Source of the DNA: CAADGY01 sp900696665
GTDB taxonomy: Bacteria > Acidobacteriota > Terriglobia > Bryobacterales > Bryobacteraceae
DNA length: 64,000 nt
Direction: 5' to 3'
Assembly: GCA_035063885.1 (NCBI GenBank)
Contig: JAPSFM010000011.1
Span: 1-64,000, forward strand
This document shows, piece by piece, positions 32,652-40,617 of this stretch. How positions within the stretch are numbered: the first letter of the stretch is position 1; each line of letters opens with the position of its first letter. The position numbers and the translations under genes were made by a program. Under the pieces are notes generated by a model. It was not told where the DNA came from. It saw only the letters and a list, made by a program, of their open reading frames with translations, and made no database searches.

Positions 32652-33269
32652 CTACTTCTTCCAACTGACGGAGATACCCTGTTTTCCACGCCCCAGGTTT
32701 ACGATCTCGGTTTTCAGTTGCGGGTCGGACCGGATGCGGGCCAGGAAATCCTGCATATCTCGCGGGTGCGATGTGACGTTGTGCGCGGTGATAACGCCGC
32801 CCGAGCGGACCTTGGGCAGCACGAGTTCCAGATACTTTCCGTAGTCCGGCTTCCAGGCATCGATGAACACCATATCGAAGGGGCCATCGATTTTTTTCAG
32901 TTCCTGTAAAGCGTCAGTAAGGCGTGAATCGATCAGCGGCGCCACGCCCGTGTCGCGGAAGTTTTGCTGCGCAAGGGAATACCGGCCGTTGTCGATCTCG
33001 AGTGTTATCAGCTTCCCGCCGGTATCGCGCAACCCCAGCGCAAGCCAGATGCCTGAATAACCATTCGACGTCCCGATCTCAAGAACTCTTTTCGCACGAA
33101 CCTGCCGAACAAGATCCGAGAGAAATTCTCCTTCCGCGGCCTCGATGTTCATATTGCCGCGTTGAGTAGAGCGGATGACCGCGAGCCGTTCCAGGACTTC
33201 TTCCCGGCTTGGTGTGTTGGCAGCGGCGAGAACGATTAATGATACGAATACGGCAATGGAATACTTCAT
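32652..33269 (-). CDS. SAM-dependent O-methyltransferase with N-terminal signal sequence
   Basis: A 205-residue class I methyltransferase of the CCoA/catechol-O-methyltransferase type. The SAM-binding motif I is VLEIGTSNGYSGIWLAL, the second acidic position is LITLEIDNG, and DMVFIDAWKPDYGKY holds the likely metal-binding Asp. Unusually, it begins with MKYSIAVFVSLIVLAAAN, a good signal peptide or membrane anchor. An internal start that would remove this segment was not evident. SAM is cytoplasmic, so an exported enzyme is odd; anchoring is possible. It converges with the DUF971 gene 3 bases away. Confidence 0.83.
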   Translation of the reverse strand: MKYSIAVFVSLIVLAAANTPSREEVLERLAVIRSTQRGNMNIEAAEGEFLSDLVRQVRAKRVLEIGTSNGYSGIWLALGLRDTGGKLITLEIDNGRYSLAQQNFRDTGVAPLIDSRLTDALQELKKIDGPFDMVFIDAWKPDYGKYLELVLPKVRSGGVITAHNVTSHPRDMQDFLARIRSDPQLKTEIVNLGRGKQGISVSWKK

Positions 33270-33297
33270 GAGTCCCGAAAGAACTGCCCGCTGGTGG

Positions 33298-34320
33298 CTA
33301 CAGAAGCCGGAAATTCACTTCAATGGTGGCTCCAACAGAGACAGGCTTGCCATCCTTAACGCCAGGTTTAAAGCGCCACTTCTGAACGGCCTCGAGCGCT
33401 TTTTGATCGAGTCCGAGCCCGAGCGGGCGGACGACCTTGAGGTCGCGCGGCATACCCTTCTCGTCGACTACAACGTACAAAACCACGGTACCCTGAAACT
33501 TTGCCTTGCGAGCCTCTTCCGAGTATTCCGGCTCAACTTTAAAGACCAGCGTAGGCGCGGAGACACCGCCGCCGATCTTGTACACGCCGCCGCCGAACCC
33601 GCCGCCTTCGCCCGGTCCAAACCCGGGACCCTTACCGGAACCGACACCGCCGCCGGAGCCTGTTCCGATGCCACCGCCCGAACCAGGACCGCTGGAGGGC
33701 GGGCCGATGCGGGCGAGCGGATCGCCATACTGCGACATGTTGATCTGCGGAAGCGGAGCGTCAGGCTGCACCACGATTGTGGGCTCCATGATCAGTTTCG
33801 GATTCGGATTGTTAACGACAGCCGCAGGGGGAGTAAACTGGCGTGAGGCAACCCTGGGAAGACGCCCTTTGCTGGGGGGTAGAGGAGATCGATCACCACC
33901 ACCGCCTCCTCCGCCCATGAGTTGCTCCTTGGGCCTCATCTCTGGCAGGTAGGGTGCGATATCGGGCGCAACCAGGGTGACCGTTTCTTTGACTGTTTGC
34001 TGCACTGTCTCGTTTGTCCCGATGGCGAATACGAGTCCGACCACCGCGACGTGCAGCAGCATCGACGTGACGCCTGCGCGCTTTTCCTGGCCGCCGGAAA
34101 AACCCCAGATGTCTTTAACCGGCACGGGTTTGGAAGTCACTTCCAAGGGTGGCTGCTTTGGCGGGTGGATGGCATCCTTGACATTTTGGAAAAACGTCCG
34201 ATACCAAGGTTTGTCGACCGTGACAGTGAGCATTTTCATCAGATGGTCATCGGCCCAGGAGTCACTTCCGAGCCCGGGGGCTGGATTTTGCAGGCTGGTT
34301 GGTTGTTGCTCTGCCATCAT
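33298..34320 (-). CDS. TonB-family protein with cytoplasmic leader and Gly-rich spacer
   Basis: A 340-residue protein with one transmembrane helix at about residues 85-102 (TSMLLHVAVVGLVFAIG). About 80 residues precede it, so it has a larger cytoplasmic region than most TonB proteins. A poly-Gly run follows and a long Gly/Ser/Pro-rich spacer to about residue 245. The C-terminal domain has VFKVEPEYSEEARKAKFQG, then TVVLYVVVDEKG and VQKWRFKPGVKDGKPV, the TonB fold. It likely spans the periplasm. No ExbB or ExbD is adjacent; those encoded at 27400-29155 could serve it. The M at 34320 or 34317 may be the start. Confidence 0.86.
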   Translation of the reverse strand: MMAEQQPTSLQNPAPGLGSDSWADDHLMKMLTVTVDKPWYRTFFQNVKDAIHPPKQPPLEVTSKPVPVKDIWGFSGGQEKRAGVTSMLLHVAVVGLVFAIGTNETVQQTVKETVTLVAPDIAPYLPEMRPKEQLMGGGGGGGDRSPLPPSKGRLPRVASRQFTPPAAVVNNPNPKLIMEPTIVVQPDAPLPQINMSQYGDPLARIGPPSSGPGSGGGIGTGSGGGVGSGKGPGFGPGEGGGFGGGVYKIGGGVSAPTLVFKVEPEYSEEARKAKFQGTVVLYVVVDEKGMPRDLKVVRPLGLGLDQKALEAVQKWRFKPGVKDGKPVSVGATIEVNFRLL

Positions 34321-34730
34321 CGTCTGGTTGGCTATCGTTCCTTCCTTCCCAGATTTATGGTTGGAAACTAAGCCGTCCCCAATTTCTAGGACGCCAGCGG
34401 TGTACGGAGGGTTGCGCTTTCGGAAGAAGAAACCGCCGCGGTCCTACCAAAAATTGTAGCATGCTCAGTCTATTATAGATCCATACTTCTGAAAGCCATA
34501 GAAGAGTTTACAGCACCTCGGGTCTGTCCTTCGGCCCTACTCCTATTCCGCTTAGCATGTTCGGGGCCAAACAAGCAAGCCAGCCGCTGCACATTTCAGA
34601 CGTCGTACTACCGATTTCGCGTGCAAAGCGGCCGGTTTCGGTTTACAATTGGCTAGCTCGGACTCATAAGTTGACGTTCATACGCTCGGCGTTATTAAGC
34701 CATGATGGCTTTGTGGGAGGTTTAAACGAT
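34321..34730. other. 410-base divergent intergenic region
   Basis: This region separates the divergent TonB-like and small-membrane-protein genes. I see a minus-strand TATAAT (34472-34477), a plus-strand TACAAT (34644-34649), a TTGACG (34671-34676) about 15 bases before TTATTA, and a GGGAGG ribosome binding site at its end. No gene, tRNA or repeat was recognised. Confidence 0.5.
34472..34477 (-). promoter_or_regulatory. Candidate -10 box (TATAAT) for the TonB-like gene
   Basis: TATAAT on the minus strand at 34472-34477 predicts a leader of about 145 bases before the ATG at 34320. The leader is long for this window and could hold a regulatory structure, but none is clear to me. Confidence 0.35.
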
Positions 34731-34877
34731 ATGTTTGACAGCCTTGACGAGCAAATGAAGCATGACATGCGCGAGCAGCAATCCGGCAAGGAACGCATGC
34801 TGATCTATACGGCTGTTGCCATTGTGTCGGTAGTCGTCTTTGTCGGACTCTACTTCGCAGTCCGCATGATGGAGTAG
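34731..34877 (+). CDS. Small single-pass membrane protein of unknown function
   Basis: A 48-residue protein with a charged N-terminal region (MFDSLDEQMKHDMREQQSGK) and one transmembrane helix at about residues 24-45. The ATG at 34731 has a GGGAGG site 10 bases upstream and a plausible promoter before it. The frame is open further upstream, but that part lacks protein-like composition. The charged-then-hydrophobic layout resembles small regulatory or assembly membrane proteins; no function is assigned. Confidence 0.6.
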   Translation: MFDSLDEQMKHDMREQQSGKERMLIYTAVAIVSVVVFVGLYFAVRMME

Positions 34878-34893
34878 AGTTCGGCGAAACCTC

Positions 34894-35385
34894 TCAGTTC
34901 AGCGAGGGATTCAGGTTCCCCTCGGATGGACCGAGTTTTCGCATCACCGATTTAACCAGTCCCGCGTATTCCTCGCGAGGATTATAGGTGCGGAGGATCT
35001 CGTCTAAATCTTTGTCGCGGTAGAGCTTGGAGTTCGCCAGGCGGGAAGCGACGACGTGTATTCCCTGACGGACCGACGGGAAGGAACGCCGGCACGAATC
35101 CCAGCCGAAAATATTGTTATTTTTGTATGCTTTACCACCGCCGGACTCAATGATCGAGATGCTCGGCAACAGGCGCCAGTCCAGGTTATGCTCGTCGGCC
35201 GCCTCCAGAAAATCAGTCGCCAGGTGTTGAATGGGCGAATCAAACTCTTCAAAGAACATTTCCAATGCGGGCAGGCGGGGATCGTGCTGAGCTTTCTCAA
35301 CCCGTGCCGTCATAAGCGCATCCGGCGAGGAAGGCACGGCAAGCAGCCCAGCAAACAACACAACCCCTTGTGTTATTACTCTCAA
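34894..35385 (-). CDS. Exported glucosaminidase/lysozyme-like protein, TTG start
   Basis: A 163-residue protein beginning with MRVITQGVVLFAGLLAVPSS, a signal peptide. The mature region has PIQHLATDFLEAADEHNLDWRLLPSISIIESGGGKAYKNNN in two stretches, the pattern of glucosaminidase or lysozyme-like muramidases, where Glu in ISIIESGG could be catalytic. It ends near YAGLVKSVMRKLG. The start is a TTG at 35385, chosen because it begins the signal peptide and has an AAAGGGA site 7-8 bases upstream; ATG codons further upstream give no sensible protein. It probably acts on peptidoglycan in the periplasm. Confidence 0.72.
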   Translation of the reverse strand: MRVITQGVVLFAGLLAVPSSPDALMTARVEKAQHDPRLPALEMFFEEFDSPIQHLATDFLEAADEHNLDWRLLPSISIIESGGGKAYKNNNIFGWDSCRRSFPSVRQGIHVVASRLANSKLYRDKDLDEILRTYNPREEYAGLVKSVMRKLGPSEGNLNPSLN

Positions 35386-35566
35386 ATAATATTCCCTTTC
35401 AGGCTGGTCTGAGTGAGTCCAAATAGAGGAAACCGGCGCGTCAATGACATGATTTGTGGCCGGTTCTGGTGAGTAGATTCTCGCTACATGTAGTAAAGTA
35501 TACCAAATCACGCGTAGCGGCCGGAGAGCCGGGCGCGGACGCGTCTCCATCACCCGGAGGCTTGCT

Positions 35567-36898
35567 ATGAATCGTCGCCGCTTTCTCGCATCAGCAATTG
35601 GAGTTGGAGGCGGCACCCGGCTGCCTTTGTATTCCGCGGTGTCCAGGTCACCAGCGAACCTGAAGATTACGGATGTACAGGTACTCGTCACGAACCCCAT
35701 GCAGTCGGCGGCGGGCAATTTCGTCCTGGTGAAGGTACTGACGAATCAGGACGGGCTGTACGGCTGGGGCGATGCGACCTGCACAGGCAGTGAACTTGGC
35801 GTGGCGAAGTTCCTCGAAGAGCACCTGCGCCCCGCGATGCTCGGGCGGAATCCGATGCGATTGGAGGAACTCTGGCAGACGCTGTTCTTTCTGCCCTACT
35901 ACCGGTCGGGTTCAGTCCATATGTCCGCGTTGAGCGGGATTGATATGGCATTGTGGGATATCAAGGGCAAAGTCGCCGGCCTACCCGTGTACGAGCTTCT
36001 CGGCGGAAAAACCCGCGACAGGCTGCTGACGTATCGAAGCGTTGGCGGACGCAACTACCAGGAAGTGGAAGAAGGCGTCCGGCGGCTGATGGCTGACGGC
36101 TATAAAGTCATCAAGGTGCAGGTTTCCGCCCCGGGGCTCGAATCAGGTTATGCCGTGCCGCCGTCCGCCCGGCAGCACGCGTCCACCGCGAAAGCCTTCG
36201 AAGCCGGGGTTGCTCCATCGGAAGTATGGGAGCCCGGACCGTACGTGCGCACGCTGCCAAAGCTCTTCGAGCACCTTCGCAAAACGGTTGGCGAAGAGAT
36301 CGAGTTGCTGCATGATGTGCACGAACGGGTGACGCCCAGCCAGGCTATTGTGCTGGCAAAGGCGGTGGAACCCTACCGTCTTTTCTATTTCGAAGATCCG
36401 GTCCGCCCTGAGCATCTCGACACCTTCCGCACCATCCGCCAGCAGTCAAGCACGCCGCTCGCCATGGGAGAGATCTACACCGGACAGTGGGACGGCCTGT
36501 ACCTGATCACCGAGCACCTGATCGATTACGTGCGCCACGACCTGGCGCATTGCGGCGGGATCACCACCGGCAGGAAGATCGCCGCAATGTGCGAGCCCTA
36601 CGGCATCCTGACGGCCTGGCATGGCCCCGGAAACATCTCGCCGGTCACGCACATGGCGAACGCGCACGTAAGCCTGTCCGTACCTAATTTCGGCATTCAG
36701 GAATTCTCGGTGGGCTGGGGGGAGCCGGTGCGCGAAGTTTTCAGTGCGATGCCGGCCTACTCCAACGGTTCCATCACAATTCAGGATCGTGTGGGTTTGG
36801 GTATTGACGTAAACGAAGCATCGGCTAAAAAATACCCGTACCTGCGCCGTCTGCGGCCCACGATTCGCCGCGACGATGGAACGCCGTGGCCTTACTGA
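35567..36898 (+). CDS. Tat-exported enolase-superfamily enzyme (mannonate/galactonate dehydratase-like)
   Basis: A 443-residue protein with a twin-arginine signal (MNRRRFLASAIGVGGG). The capping domain is followed by the enolase barrel. Visible segments include HLRPAMLGRNPMRLEELW, GIDMALWDIKGKVAGLPVYELLGGK, LLHDVHERVTP (metal Asp), FYFEDPVRPEHLDTF (metal Glu) and the following PLAMGEIYTG (metal Glu). ILTAWHGPGNISPV matches the RspA/ManD branch that dehydrates sugar acids such as mannonate or galactonate. Exported members are rare, so the Tat signal is notable. It has a CCCGGAGG ribosome binding site. The exact substrate is unknown. Confidence 0.86.
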   Translation: MNRRRFLASAIGVGGGTRLPLYSAVSRSPANLKITDVQVLVTNPMQSAAGNFVLVKVLTNQDGLYGWGDATCTGSELGVAKFLEEHLRPAMLGRNPMRLEELWQTLFFLPYYRSGSVHMSALSGIDMALWDIKGKVAGLPVYELLGGKTRDRLLTYRSVGGRNYQEVEEGVRRLMADGYKVIKVQVSAPGLESGYAVPPSARQHASTAKAFEAGVAPSEVWEPGPYVRTLPKLFEHLRKTVGEEIELLHDVHERVTPSQAIVLAKAVEPYRLFYFEDPVRPEHLDTFRTIRQQSSTPLAMGEIYTGQWDGLYLITEHLIDYVRHDLAHCGGITTGRKIAAMCEPYGILTAWHGPGNISPVTHMANAHVSLSVPNFGIQEFSVGWGEPVREVFSAMPAYSNGSITIQDRVGLGIDVNEASAKKYPYLRRLRPTIRRDDGTPWPY

Positions 36899-36962
36899 TC
36901 CGCCGCCTCCTTGCCGGGCCCTTCCGCCGCCTGATGTTATAACCGGAAGGGAGGCCGAATCC

Positions 36963-37478
36963 ATGGCCACGTTCGCCGGACGTGTGATCGGGGCCGCTAG
37001 ACTCAACGCCGGCATCTATGAAGAGGTCGAGACAGACGTCTCCGCGTCCGGACAGGCGATGGGGGTGGTTCTGTTGTCGAGTATCGGCGCTGGGATCGGA
37101 GCCTTTGGAACACTCGGCCTGCGTGGCCTGTTAACCGGCATCGTCGGTTCTTTTCTCGGCTGGTTCCTCTGGGCCTGGCTCACCTATTTCGCCGGCACGC
37201 GAATCTTGCCGTCTCCCGAGACCCGGGCGGATTGGATGCAGTTGCTTCGCACGACCGGATTCGCCACCGCGCCGGGCATTCTCGGAGTACTCGGCTTGTT
37301 CCCGGTGTTTCGCGGATTCATTTTCTTGGTTACGTCTTTGTGGAGCCTGATCGCATTTGTTGTCGCGGTACGTCAGGCCCTCGATTACACCAGCACGCTG
37401 AGAGCACTGTGCGTTTGCGCGATCGGTTGGGCTATCTATGTGGCCATGATCTCGGTGCTGCTGGGCGTATGGGGCTGA
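36963..37478 (+). CDS. Yip1-like membrane protein
   Basis: A 171-residue membrane protein with about five hydrophobic segments. After a short cytoplasmic start (ARLNAGIYEEVETD) come membrane stretches such as VVLLSSIGAGIGAFG, LGWFLWAWLTYFAG, APGILGVLGLFPVF and FLVTSLWSLIAFVVAVRQALDY. This layout matches Yip1-type bacterial proteins of unknown function. The ATG at 36963 has a GGGAGG site; an earlier frame start at 36876 would overlap the enolase gene. It converges with the peptidase gene 3 bases away. Confidence 0.8.
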   Translation: MATFAGRVIGAARLNAGIYEEVETDVSASGQAMGVVLLSSIGAGIGAFGTLGLRGLLTGIVGSFLGWFLWAWLTYFAGTRILPSPETRADWMQLLRTTGFATAPGILGVLGLFPVFRGFIFLVTSLWSLIAFVVAVRQALDYTSTLRALCVCAIGWAIYVAMISVLLGVWG

Positions 37479-37487
37479 GGCTCAGCC
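37473..37487. terminator. Hairpin spanning two convergent stop codons
   Basis: GGCTGA (37473-37478), loop GGC, and TCAGCC (37482-37487) form a perfect 6-bp stem that contains both convergent stop codons (37476-37478 and 37482-37484). An alternative GGGGCTG/CAGCCCC pairing extends it. No T run follows on either side, so termination is only plausible. Confidence 0.35.
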
Positions 37488-39527
37488 GGCCAGCCCCAGT
37501 CTCGCGAGTAGCGCGTTCGGGTCCGGATCGCGGCCCATGAAAGACCGGAACAGCAACATGGGATCGTCGCTGTCACCCCGCTCCAGGATTTTCGTCCGGT
37601 ATTCGGCGCCGGTTTGGGGATTGAACACCCCCTCGTTCTGGAAGCGGGTGAAGGCATCGGCATCCAGTACTTCAGCCCATTTGTAGGAATAGTAGCCCGC
37701 GGCATAACCAACGGGATTGGCAAACAGGTGGGTGAAGCTCGAAATCATCGCATGTTCGGGTGGCAGCGGAGCCGGCGAGAACTCCTGCAAGATGGCCCGG
37801 CTGTAAGCGATGACGCCGCCATGCTCCGTTTTCGAATACCGGCGGTGGAGGGCGAAGTCCAAAAGACCGAAGCTCAGTTGCCGCATCTGCCCATTCGCCG
37901 CACGGAAGGTGCGGGCGCGGCGCATCTTCTGAAACAGATCGCCGGGGATGGGCTCGCCAGTCTGGTAATGGCGCGCAAAAAGATCGAGAGACTCGCGCTC
38001 CCAGCACCAGTTCTCCATAATCTGCGATGGCAACTCCACGAAATCCCAGGCTATGTTTGTTCCGGCAAGTCCCCGTACGTCCACGCGGCTCAGGCAATGA
38101 TGCAGCAGGTGTCCGAACTCGTGAAAAATGGTCTCCACTTCGCGATGGGTCAGCAAAGCAGGTGCATCACCTACAGGCGGCGTCAGGTTGCCGCAGATCA
38201 GACCCAGGTGTGGCTCCAGTCCTTTGGGGGTCTGAACGCCGGTAATCAGGGCATCCATCCAGGCGCCGCCGCGCTTGTTTTCGCGAGGGTAGAAATCCCC
38301 GTAAAAAGCCCCGAGAAACTCGCCCGAAGCTGTGTCCCGAATCTCGAAATAACGCACTCCCGCATCCCACACCGGAACGCCGGATTCTTCCGTCACCCGG
38401 ATGCCGAGAAGCCGTCCGAAAATCTCGAACATTCCTTCCACGACACGGGGCAGCGGAAAATAGGGGCGCAAGTCCTCTTCATCGAAGTCGTACAACGCGG
38501 CACGCTGTTTCTCGGCGTAGTAGCCGATATCCCAGGGCTCCAGATCCGGCGCCATCTCGCCTTCGAGTGAACGCCGGAAGGCCGCCAGTTCATCGTTCTC
38601 CCGCCGGAAATGTTCAAGCGTTTTGTCTTTCAGGGATTCTAGAAAGCTCTCCGCGCGGTCACCCGTATGTGCCATCCGGTCTGCCAGCACGAAATCCGCG
38701 AAGTCCTGAAAACCGATCAGCGCCGCTTTCTCACGCCTCAGTTCGAGGATGCGCTCAATAATCGGCTGGTTATCGAAGCCCGCGGCGGTGCCGCGCGTGA
38801 CATAGGCCCGGTACATGTGCTCGCGAATGCCGCGGTCGTCGAGATAGGTCATCACCGGAAGGTAACTGGGCGCCTGTAGCGTGAATCGCCAGCCCTCTAT
38901 GCCCTTCTTAGCCGCGTTCTGCCGGGCGGCTTCCAGCGCAGCCGGCGGCAGGCCCGCGAGCTTTGCTTCGTCGGTGACGACAAGCTCGAAGCCATTGGTG
39001 GTGTCGAGAACATTCTCAGCGAATTTTGTGGTTAGCTGCGCCAGTTCCACCTCGATTCGGGCCAGGCGGGCTTTTCCGGCGGCATCCAGGTCGGCGCCGT
39101 GGCGCCGGAACTCCTGCAGCGTTTTGGTCAGGTATCTGTTTCGGGTGCCCTTGAGCCCCCGCGCCTCGCTGGTTTCAGCGTACCTTTTGATGTTGTTCCA
39201 GAGTCCCTCATGAAGCGGAATGTTCGAATAAAACTCGCTTGTCAGCGGGTGCACGGTGTTATAGGCCGCCCGCAGTTCGGGACAAGTAGCAACCGACTCC
39301 AGATGGCGTACGACGTTCATCGCGTAGTCCAGGTTCCGGGTGAACTCATCCAGTTCAACCAGTGTGTTCTCGTACGTGCGCGGAGCGGGGTCGGAGGCGA
39401 TCCTCTCCAACTCCTTGCGCGCTGACGACAGCAATTGCCGCACGGCAGGCTCGACATGTTCCGGCTTGATCCGGTCAAACGGAACGTGAAACTGAATTTC
39501 GAGTAGTGGATTATCTGGCAGGTCCAT
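37482..39527 (-). CDS. M3-family metallopeptidase (oligopeptidase A/Dcp type)
   Basis: A 681-residue zinc peptidase. The catalytic HEFGHLLHH (HEXXH at residues 469-473) lies in the M3 fold. The flanking GGAWMDALITGVQTP and TIFHEFGHLLHH with FVELPSQIMENW (third zinc-ligand region) are typical. No signal peptide is seen, so it is probably cytoplasmic and degrades short peptides, as oligopeptidase A does with signal-peptide fragments. It is the last gene of a minus-strand run dus-rnhA-DUF1080-M3 and overlaps the DUF1080 stop by one base (TAATG). Confidence 0.92.
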   Translation of the reverse strand: MDLPDNPLLEIQFHVPFDRIKPEHVEPAVRQLLSSARKELERIASDPAPRTYENTLVELDEFTRNLDYAMNVVRHLESVATCPELRAAYNTVHPLTSEFYSNIPLHEGLWNNIKRYAETSEARGLKGTRNRYLTKTLQEFRRHGADLDAAGKARLARIEVELAQLTTKFAENVLDTTNGFELVVTDEAKLAGLPPAALEAARQNAAKKGIEGWRFTLQAPSYLPVMTYLDDRGIREHMYRAYVTRGTAAGFDNQPIIERILELRREKAALIGFQDFADFVLADRMAHTGDRAESFLESLKDKTLEHFRRENDELAAFRRSLEGEMAPDLEPWDIGYYAEKQRAALYDFDEEDLRPYFPLPRVVEGMFEIFGRLLGIRVTEESGVPVWDAGVRYFEIRDTASGEFLGAFYGDFYPRENKRGGAWMDALITGVQTPKGLEPHLGLICGNLTPPVGDAPALLTHREVETIFHEFGHLLHHCLSRVDVRGLAGTNIAWDFVELPSQIMENWCWERESLDLFARHYQTGEPIPGDLFQKMRRARTFRAANGQMRQLSFGLLDFALHRRYSKTEHGGVIAYSRAILQEFSPAPLPPEHAMISSFTHLFANPVGYAAGYYSYKWAEVLDADAFTRFQNEGVFNPQTGAEYRTKILERGDSDDPMLLFRSFMGRDPDPNALLARLGLAG

Positions 39528-40144
39528 TACTTCAACTCGCGCAAACGGATGTTTCGAAACTCCACCTGCATGGCAGGACCGCGGTGAAGTTGCAGCGCGA
39601 GGATGCCGCTCGTCTTGGACGAGTCCCGCAGCTCGGCCGTCAACAGGCCGTTTACGCGAAGTTGAATGAGGTCGCCTTGGCAGGCAATTTCATAATCGTT
39701 CCAGTCACCGGGCCGGACTACCTTCTCCGCCTTGCCCTGCCACCCGTTCACGATGACCCCGCGTTTGCCTTTTTCGTCATAGATAGAGCCCCACCAGTTC
39801 CCTTCCGCCAGATCGGCCTGCAGCCCGCGCACCACCCAGTTCGGCAGTGCTTCACTACGGAACTGGATCCCGCTGTTGTGATTGCGAAGCTTCACTTCCG
39901 TTCGCAGCACGAAATCTCCGAACGTATGGCGGCTGATGAGAAAGGTATTGTCCGTGAGTTCGACACCTTCCGTGGTTCCCACAATTACGCCGCCGCGAAC
40001 GCTCCACAACCGGGGGTCGCCATCCCATCCATTCAGGGTCCTGCCGTCGAACAGCGGGCGGAACCCTTCCTTCTTTTCGGCTTGGGACACCTGACCGAAG
40101 CAAGCAGCGCAGACCGCCAGCAGCACAAGAGACAATCGGATCAT
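39527..40144 (-). CDS. Exported DUF1080 protein (second copy)
   Basis: A 205-residue protein with a signal peptide (MIRLSLVLLAVCAACFGQ) and a DUF1080 domain: FRPLFDGRTLNGWDGD, VLRTEVKLRNHNSGIQFR, DWNDYEIACQGD, and a terminal VEFRNIRLREL. It differs from the DUF1080 protein at 14122 and is not a recent duplicate. The family is described as 3-keto-glycoside hydrolases. The start at 40144 is preferred over frame starts before 40200 because it begins the signal peptide. It shares its last base with the M3 peptidase ATG. Confidence 0.87.
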   Translation of the reverse strand: MIRLSLVLLAVCAACFGQVSQAEKKEGFRPLFDGRTLNGWDGDPRLWSVRGGVIVGTTEGVELTDNTFLISRHTFGDFVLRTEVKLRNHNSGIQFRSEALPNWVVRGLQADLAEGNWWGSIYDEKGKRGVIVNGWQGKAEKVVRPGDWNDYEIACQGDLIQLRVNGLLTAELRDSSKTSGILALQLHRGPAMQVEFRNIRLRELK

Positions 40145-40154
40145 CGACGGAATT

Positions 40155-40601
40155 TTACCGCATCCCTCCGGCGCCTGCTTTTTGCTGGCGGGCTGCCTTG
40201 ACCGCCAACTCATCGGCGCGGTTATTATCTTCATGGGAAGCATGGCCTTTCGTCCATGTCCATGTGGTCTTGTGCCGCCTGTTCTGCTCATCCAGTTGCA
40301 TCCAGAGATCCTGATTCACCACCGGCTTCTTCCGCTTCGTCATCCAACCGTTCCGCTTCCAATCGATGATCCAGGAAGTGATGCCGTGCTTGAGATATTC
40401 CGAATCGGTGACGATCTCCACCTCACAGTCTTCCTTCAATGCTTCCAGGCCTCGCACCGCGGCGGTCAATTCCATGCGGTTGTTGGTGGTGTGGGGTTCG
40501 CCGCCCCAAAGCTCCTTCCTCTTGTCCCTGTAGCGGAGAATAGCGGCCCATCCGCCGGGGCCCGGATTTCCCAGGCACGCTCCGTCGGTAATGACCTGCA
40601 C
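40155..40601 (-). CDS. rnhA: Ribonuclease HI
   Basis: A 148-residue RNase HI that cuts the RNA strand of RNA-DNA hybrids. All four catalytic acids are visible: Asp6 in ITDGACLGNPGPGGWA, Glu44 in NNRMELTAAVRG, Asp66 in VTDSEYL and Asp130 in NNRADELA. The frame is open far upstream, but that part overlaps dus. No ATG lies near the family start, so GTG at 40601 is chosen; this matches the usual 145-155 residue length. The AAGAAA before it is a weak ribosome binding site. It lies 17 bases after the dus stop and 10 bases before the DUF1080 gene. Confidence 0.88.
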   Translation of the reverse strand: MQVITDGACLGNPGPGGWAAILRYRDKRKELWGGEPHTTNNRMELTAAVRGLEALKEDCEVEIVTDSEYLKHGITSWIIDWKRNGWMTKRKKPVVNQDLWMQLDEQNRRHKTTWTWTKGHASHEDNNRADELAVKAARQQKAGAGGMR

Positions 40602-40617
40602 TTTCTTGAGCGGGACT

